A stretch of DNA of 64,000 bases, taken from assembly GCA_963995505.1 (NCBI GenBank), contig OZ023195.1, positions 4,980,109 to 5,044,108 on the forward strand, in the 5' to 3' direction. Under the pieces are notes generated by a model. It was not told the origin of the DNA and made no database searches. It saw nothing but the letters and a program-made list of their open reading frames with translations. Positions 60,040-64,000 of this stretch are shown here, one piece after another (the stretch's first letter is position 1; each line of letters starts with the position of its first letter). Both the position numbers and the translations under genes were made by a program. The stretch is from Hypericum androsaemum (lineage: Eukaryota; Streptophyta; Magnoliopsida; Malpighiales; Hypericaceae).

Positions 60040-62440
60040 GAAGTTCTACACTCTATGAGGAATAAGAAGGGCAAAGGAGGATGGATGGCAATAAAAATAG
60101 ACTTGGAGAAGACCTATGACCGACTCAAATGGGACTTCATTGCTAAAACCTTGGTGGATGCAGGGCTGCCCTCTCCTCTAACTGAGATTATAATGAAATG
60201 TGTTATAGTTCCAAAGATGAGGGTACTATGGAATGGCGAGATGACACGAGAGTTTACTCCATCTCGAGGCCTCCGACAAAGGGACCCTCTCTCGCCATAC
60301 ATCTTTGTGTTATGCATAAAAAGACTTGCCCAATGGATAGCCCTCTCTGCCGAAAGAAAAGAGTAGAAGTCGATCAAGATCACACGCCAAGGGCCAGAGG
60401 TTTCCCACCTTTTCTTCGCAGATGACATCGTGCTCTTCTCCAAAGTAAGCTTGGTACAAGCCATGCAAATCCAAGAAGACCTACAAAAATTCTGCCTGGA
60501 ATCAGGACAGAAACTTAGCAAAGGGAAGTCCAGGATGTTCTTCTCCCTAATACCTCCACAAAAACCAGTCACAGGATCAGTGACATATTGGGTATCAAAA
60601 CGAATCTGGACCTGGGCAAATACATAGGGAGGGATCCTGGCCATCCACTCGAAAGTCACCAAAAATAACTTCAACCATATTCTGGGAATGGTCCAAAGTC
60701 GCCTCCCAGGATGGAAGGGGAAACAACTGACGTTAGTGGGTAGGGTAACCCTTGGCCGGTCAGTCCTCTCTACCCTCCCATTTTACACAATGTAGGTTAT
60801 ACACCTCTAAGCCAACCTATGCGAGAAGCTTGACAGAATTATAAGGAACTTCATCTGGGGGACGCAAGACAAGACGAATGGAATCTATCTTGTATGATGG
60901 TAGGAAGTTTGGAGACCCAGATCGATAGGAGGACTAGGCCTCATAAATCTTACTGACGTAAATGCAGCCTTGCTCACCAAGTTAGGATGTCGCTTTCTCA
61001 CTAATACCAACTTGACTTGGTCACAGATTCTATACAAGAAGTATATCTCTGAGAGATATGGGCGCACCTCAATCCAACCATATACGTGATAATCCATCAT
61101 TTAGGCTGGCCTTAACAAAGTAGCAGCTCACCTAGGCCGGGGCATTTTGTGGTCAGTTGGAAACGAAAGGCGAAAACATTTATGGACTGACGAATGGCTC
61201 TCAGGGGAGGGACCTCTCGTGCAGATGGGTATAGTTATTCCGGAGGATCATATTGGCAAGAAGGTGGCTGACTACTGATAGGAACACACGGGTTAGAGGT
61301 GGACACCCTTGCCGAGTTGCTACCAGAAGAATGGTGGCCTTTATTGGAAGCAATATTCGTGGATTCCTTTAACTACACCAATGACTCTCTCTCATGAAAG
61401 TTCTCAAGTATAGAGGAGTTCACCACGATATCGGCCTACCTTTAAATGGACCAAGGACATTCAACAGGAATTTAACTTGGGTAACAAGTGTGAACTGCTT
61501 TGGAAATTATAAGTGCCGGAGAAGATGAAGACCTTCCTTTGGACGTGTTTCAAAGGAAAATTGATGACAAACTGCAAGCGGTTCAGAAGAAAGTTTGGGG
61601 CTTCTCCCTATTGTCCAACATGTCGAAACGCAATAGAAACGATCCTCCATGGTCTGCGGGACTATCATAAAGCCCGCAAACTGTGGAACGAGCTCCTTCC
61701 TGCACCCTACAAGCAGGCTTTCTTCTCCGTATCCCTATAAGATTGGTTCAACGCCAATATCAGTTGTACAGTCACCATTGACCCAGGGCCCTAGAACATC
61801 CTATCTGCCACAACTTGTTGGTGGATATGGAGGTGGAGAAACAATAAAATCTTCGATATAATTTCTCTCCCAGTGAACAAAATCAGCTTTATACAGGTTC
61901 AAGCCAAGGAATTCTTCAATGCTTGGATGCACAACAAAGTGTTGCAACCAGTCAGGTGATTGGAGATCACTGAAGAAAGATGACAGGTATCTCCGTCTAG
62001 GGATCACTTCAAGCTCAATTCAGATGGCTCCTCGAGAGGGAACCCCTGACCTGCAGGGGTGTGGTGGTGCAATCCGCAACTCGGAAGGTGAATGGAGAAT
62101 GGAATTTGGAAAAAATTTGGGCCACTGCAATGCAATCACGGCAAAGGTCTTGACGATTTGGAACAGCCTCCAAGTTACGTGGCAGGGCAAGTTTGATCCC
62201 CTAATAGTCGAGAGGGACTCAGTATTGGTAGTGAAGTACCTAGCCGAGGGTATCCCCAAAGGAAACTCATTGTCAACAACTACTGCATCAAATTGAATAT
62301 ATTGAAGTTGTCCACTATAATAAGTAAGTTTCTAACTAACTTTGCTTTTGAATTCCCGCGGGGTCTCCATAGAGTTAAGGAACCTCCAGACGAGTGTGTT
62401 GCCCTCTTAAAGACTAGCCTTAACGGCCCTACCCTTCTGT
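60040..62440 (+). mobile_element. L1-type LINE, ORF2 remnant (RT, zf-RVT, RNase H)
   Basis: Homology begins inside the reverse transcriptase at KGGWMAIKIDLEKTYDRLKW (60073-60132), with GLRQRDPLSPYIFVL (60270-60314) and the catalytic FADD box (about 60417). A maturase-like middle part follows, then a zf-RVT region near 61510-61700 (KMKTFLWTC, CPTCRN) and an RNase H-like end near 62010-62300 (LNSDGSSRGNP, DSVLVVKYLAEG). Frame changes and stops occur throughout (for example TAG after AERKE at 60364, and a stop inside the RNase H motif), so it is dead. The endonuclease part and 5' end are missing. No poly(A) or target duplication was found. Confidence 0.88.
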
Positions 62441-62548
62441 AATTTCTTGTTCTTTCCAATGCAAAGGTATCAATCCCTAAGGTCACCTAATTTTACACAG
62501 GGTGAGGGTACATTTCCTTTCAATGTAGTACGACAGAAAGTCCAAGCC

Positions 62549-63979
62549 ATGGAGCCTCCTCCTCAAGGAGGTTCCGCTGCATCACCAACTCCCTAAGGTG
62601 GAACTGAACCACCACCTCCTCCTCAAGGAGGACCTGATCCATCAGCTCAAGCTACTGCTACACCCCTCCGCGGGGGGAAGAAAGTTCGCACAAGCCTGGA
62701 AGACTCAGCGGAGCCTCAGCCCTAACCACAGCAAAACCAGGTTCCACCGTCACCCATGGAAGACCGGAGAAGAAAGCTCACATTCAAGGACGCTACCATG
62801 GGAGGAACGGAGGAGCAACCATATGAGGGAGGTACGTAGCATTTCTCTTTTGAGCTGGAGGAAATCGCCTCAAGTGATTTCGAAGGCGAAGAAGACGATG
62901 ACCCATTCTGCCCAACACTCAGACTCACAAAGGAAGAGAAGATCGTGATGAGGAAACTGTGGTGGAAGACATTGATAATCAAGGTGCTTGATTTCAAGGT
63001 CTCCTACCTTTATCTGAAGAGGCGATTAGCTCAAATGTGGGGTCTCCCACAGGACTTCAATATAATCGACTTAGGGGTCGGATTCTACCAAGTCAAGCCG
63101 GCCTCCAAGGAGGAATACCACCACATCCTCACCGGTGGTCCGTGGAAGATCACCGACCACTACGTCACTGTGAGGAGATGGATCCCCAATTTCAACCCAG
63201 AAACCACGACGACGTCAAAGATCATTGCTTGGGTACGGGTACCGAACTTACATATGGAGTACTATACTAAAAATTTCCTCATGAATTTGGCCAAGCGCAT
63301 TGGGAAACCGATCCGGATAGACACTATGACTGAAGAGTGTAGATGGGGGAGCTTTGCACATATCTGTGTGGAGATCGACTTAGCCAAGCTATTACTCTCT
63401 TCTTTCCGCGCCTGTCGCCAAATCAATCGCCTCCAGTATGAAGGCCTACACTTGATCTGTTTTAAGTATGGCCTCTACTGTCATCTCACCAGCTGCTGTC
63501 GTTCAAAAATCGAAGAAGGAGATCCCGCTGGAGTGCCAATCTTCGTACCAGAGCCCCCCAAGATTCCTACTCGACCAGAGCTAGAAAACAGATTCGGGGA
63601 TTGGATGATTGTACAAAGAAGGCAAAGAGGACGTCGTGTTCAGGCTCCCAATACAGGTACAAGCACTACTTACATAGTTTTTGACAAGCAAACCCCTGGT
63701 AAAGGGAAAGCTAGGACTGAGCCTTTGCCTAATCAAGAAGCCCCATTTGATGTTTTGCAAATGGTCACTGAGGAAGGTACTGTTGAGCCACGTGAGACTA
63801 CTACTGTACCTGCCACTGAGAAGACCACGGCCTCCAAAATTCAAAATATCCAAAAGGAAGGAAACAACCAGACAACGGCCCAGCCCAATGCGGGTAGGCC
63901 CAACAAAGGTGTAATGCTTAAGCAAAAGGAACAACATAATGAAGCCCAAGGTAGTGCAACCAATTGCCCAACAAGGTAA
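62549..63979 (+). pseudogene. L1-type LINE ORF1 (DUF4283 gag-like), broken
   Basis: The frame starts at the ATG at 62549 (MEPPPQGGSAA) and has three early stops: TAA near 62594, TAA near 62722 and TAG near 62837. Each could come from a Gln codon by one C-to-T change. It then runs open to 63979 with FKVSYLYLKRRLAQMWG, the GGPWKITDHYVTVRRWIPNF core of DUF4283, and a zinc-knuckle region CFKYGLYCHLTSC whose second Cys has become Tyr. The Gln/Thr/Pro-rich tail ends at a stop. ORF1 proteins bind LINE RNA. This belongs to a second LINE whose ORF2 would lie past the window end, head to tail with the first. Confidence 0.85.
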
Positions 63980-64000
63980 AGAAAAGCAAAGAGCCACTCA

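Noticed and set aside
1..64000. CRISPR arrays, operons, ribosome binding sites, prophage
   Set aside because: This is plant nuclear DNA; the direct repeats found are tandem or transposon-derived and no bacterial features are present.

Overview
The window is nuclear DNA of a flowering plant, most likely a core eudicot. Intergenic sequence is AT-rich, protein genes are split by many short GT-AG introns, and all recognisable proteins are plant families. I name no species. Exon boundaries were read by eye from splice signals, frame continuity and family resemblance, and there is no transcript evidence.

Layout. 0.7-3.4 kb: an LHT8-like amino acid transporter (minus). 5.3-6.4 kb: a decayed U5 snRNA copy and an apparently complete U5 snRNA gene with a plant snRNA promoter. 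7.2-8.7 kb: PRIN2-like plastid protein (minus). 8.8-11.7 kb: tandem repeats and a non-coding LTR-retrotransposon-like stretch. 12.2-16.5 kb: DNA polymerase lambda (minus, 14 exons). 16.58-16.73 kb: a U4 snRNA gene lying in the short gap between the pol lambda start codon and a divergent DEAD-box helicase, RH22 (17.1-19.8 kb, plus). 20.2-24.8 kb: an 18-exon leucine-rich-repeat protein of the EMB2004 type (minus). 26.8 kb: a small arabinogalactan-peptide-like protein. 27.8-30.0 kb: an ILR1-like auxin-conjugate hydrolase (minus). 33.2-34.3 kb: a retroposon with a 17-bp target duplication. 36.4 kb: an intronless class III peroxidase. 37.75 kb: a decayed plastid-type tRNA-Asn. 38.5-43.1 kb: an ARG1/ARL DnaJ protein (minus). 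43.4-44.3 kb: nested inverted-repeat elements. 46.1-46.9 kb: a C2H2 zinc finger of the ZFP5/ZFP6/GIS type (minus). 50.0-51.4 and 57.9-60.0 kb: two related Mutator-like elements with 9-bp target duplications, the second interrupted by a hAT-like element with an 8-bp duplication. 54.4-57.1 kb: a SAM-domain protein (minus). 60.0-64.0 kb: remains of two L1-type LINEs, the second running off the end.

Together. PRIN2, pol lambda and EMB2004 are, from memory, neighbours in Arabidopsis (At1g10522, At1g10520, At1g10510). RH22 and ARL2 lie in what I recall as the duplicated partner region (At1g59990, At1g59980), so the window looks like one ancestral block with both sets of genes still interleaved. PRIN2 and RH22 act in plastid gene expression, and the U4 and U5 genes supply spliceosome RNAs. 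The rest of the space is mobile DNA in various stages of decay.
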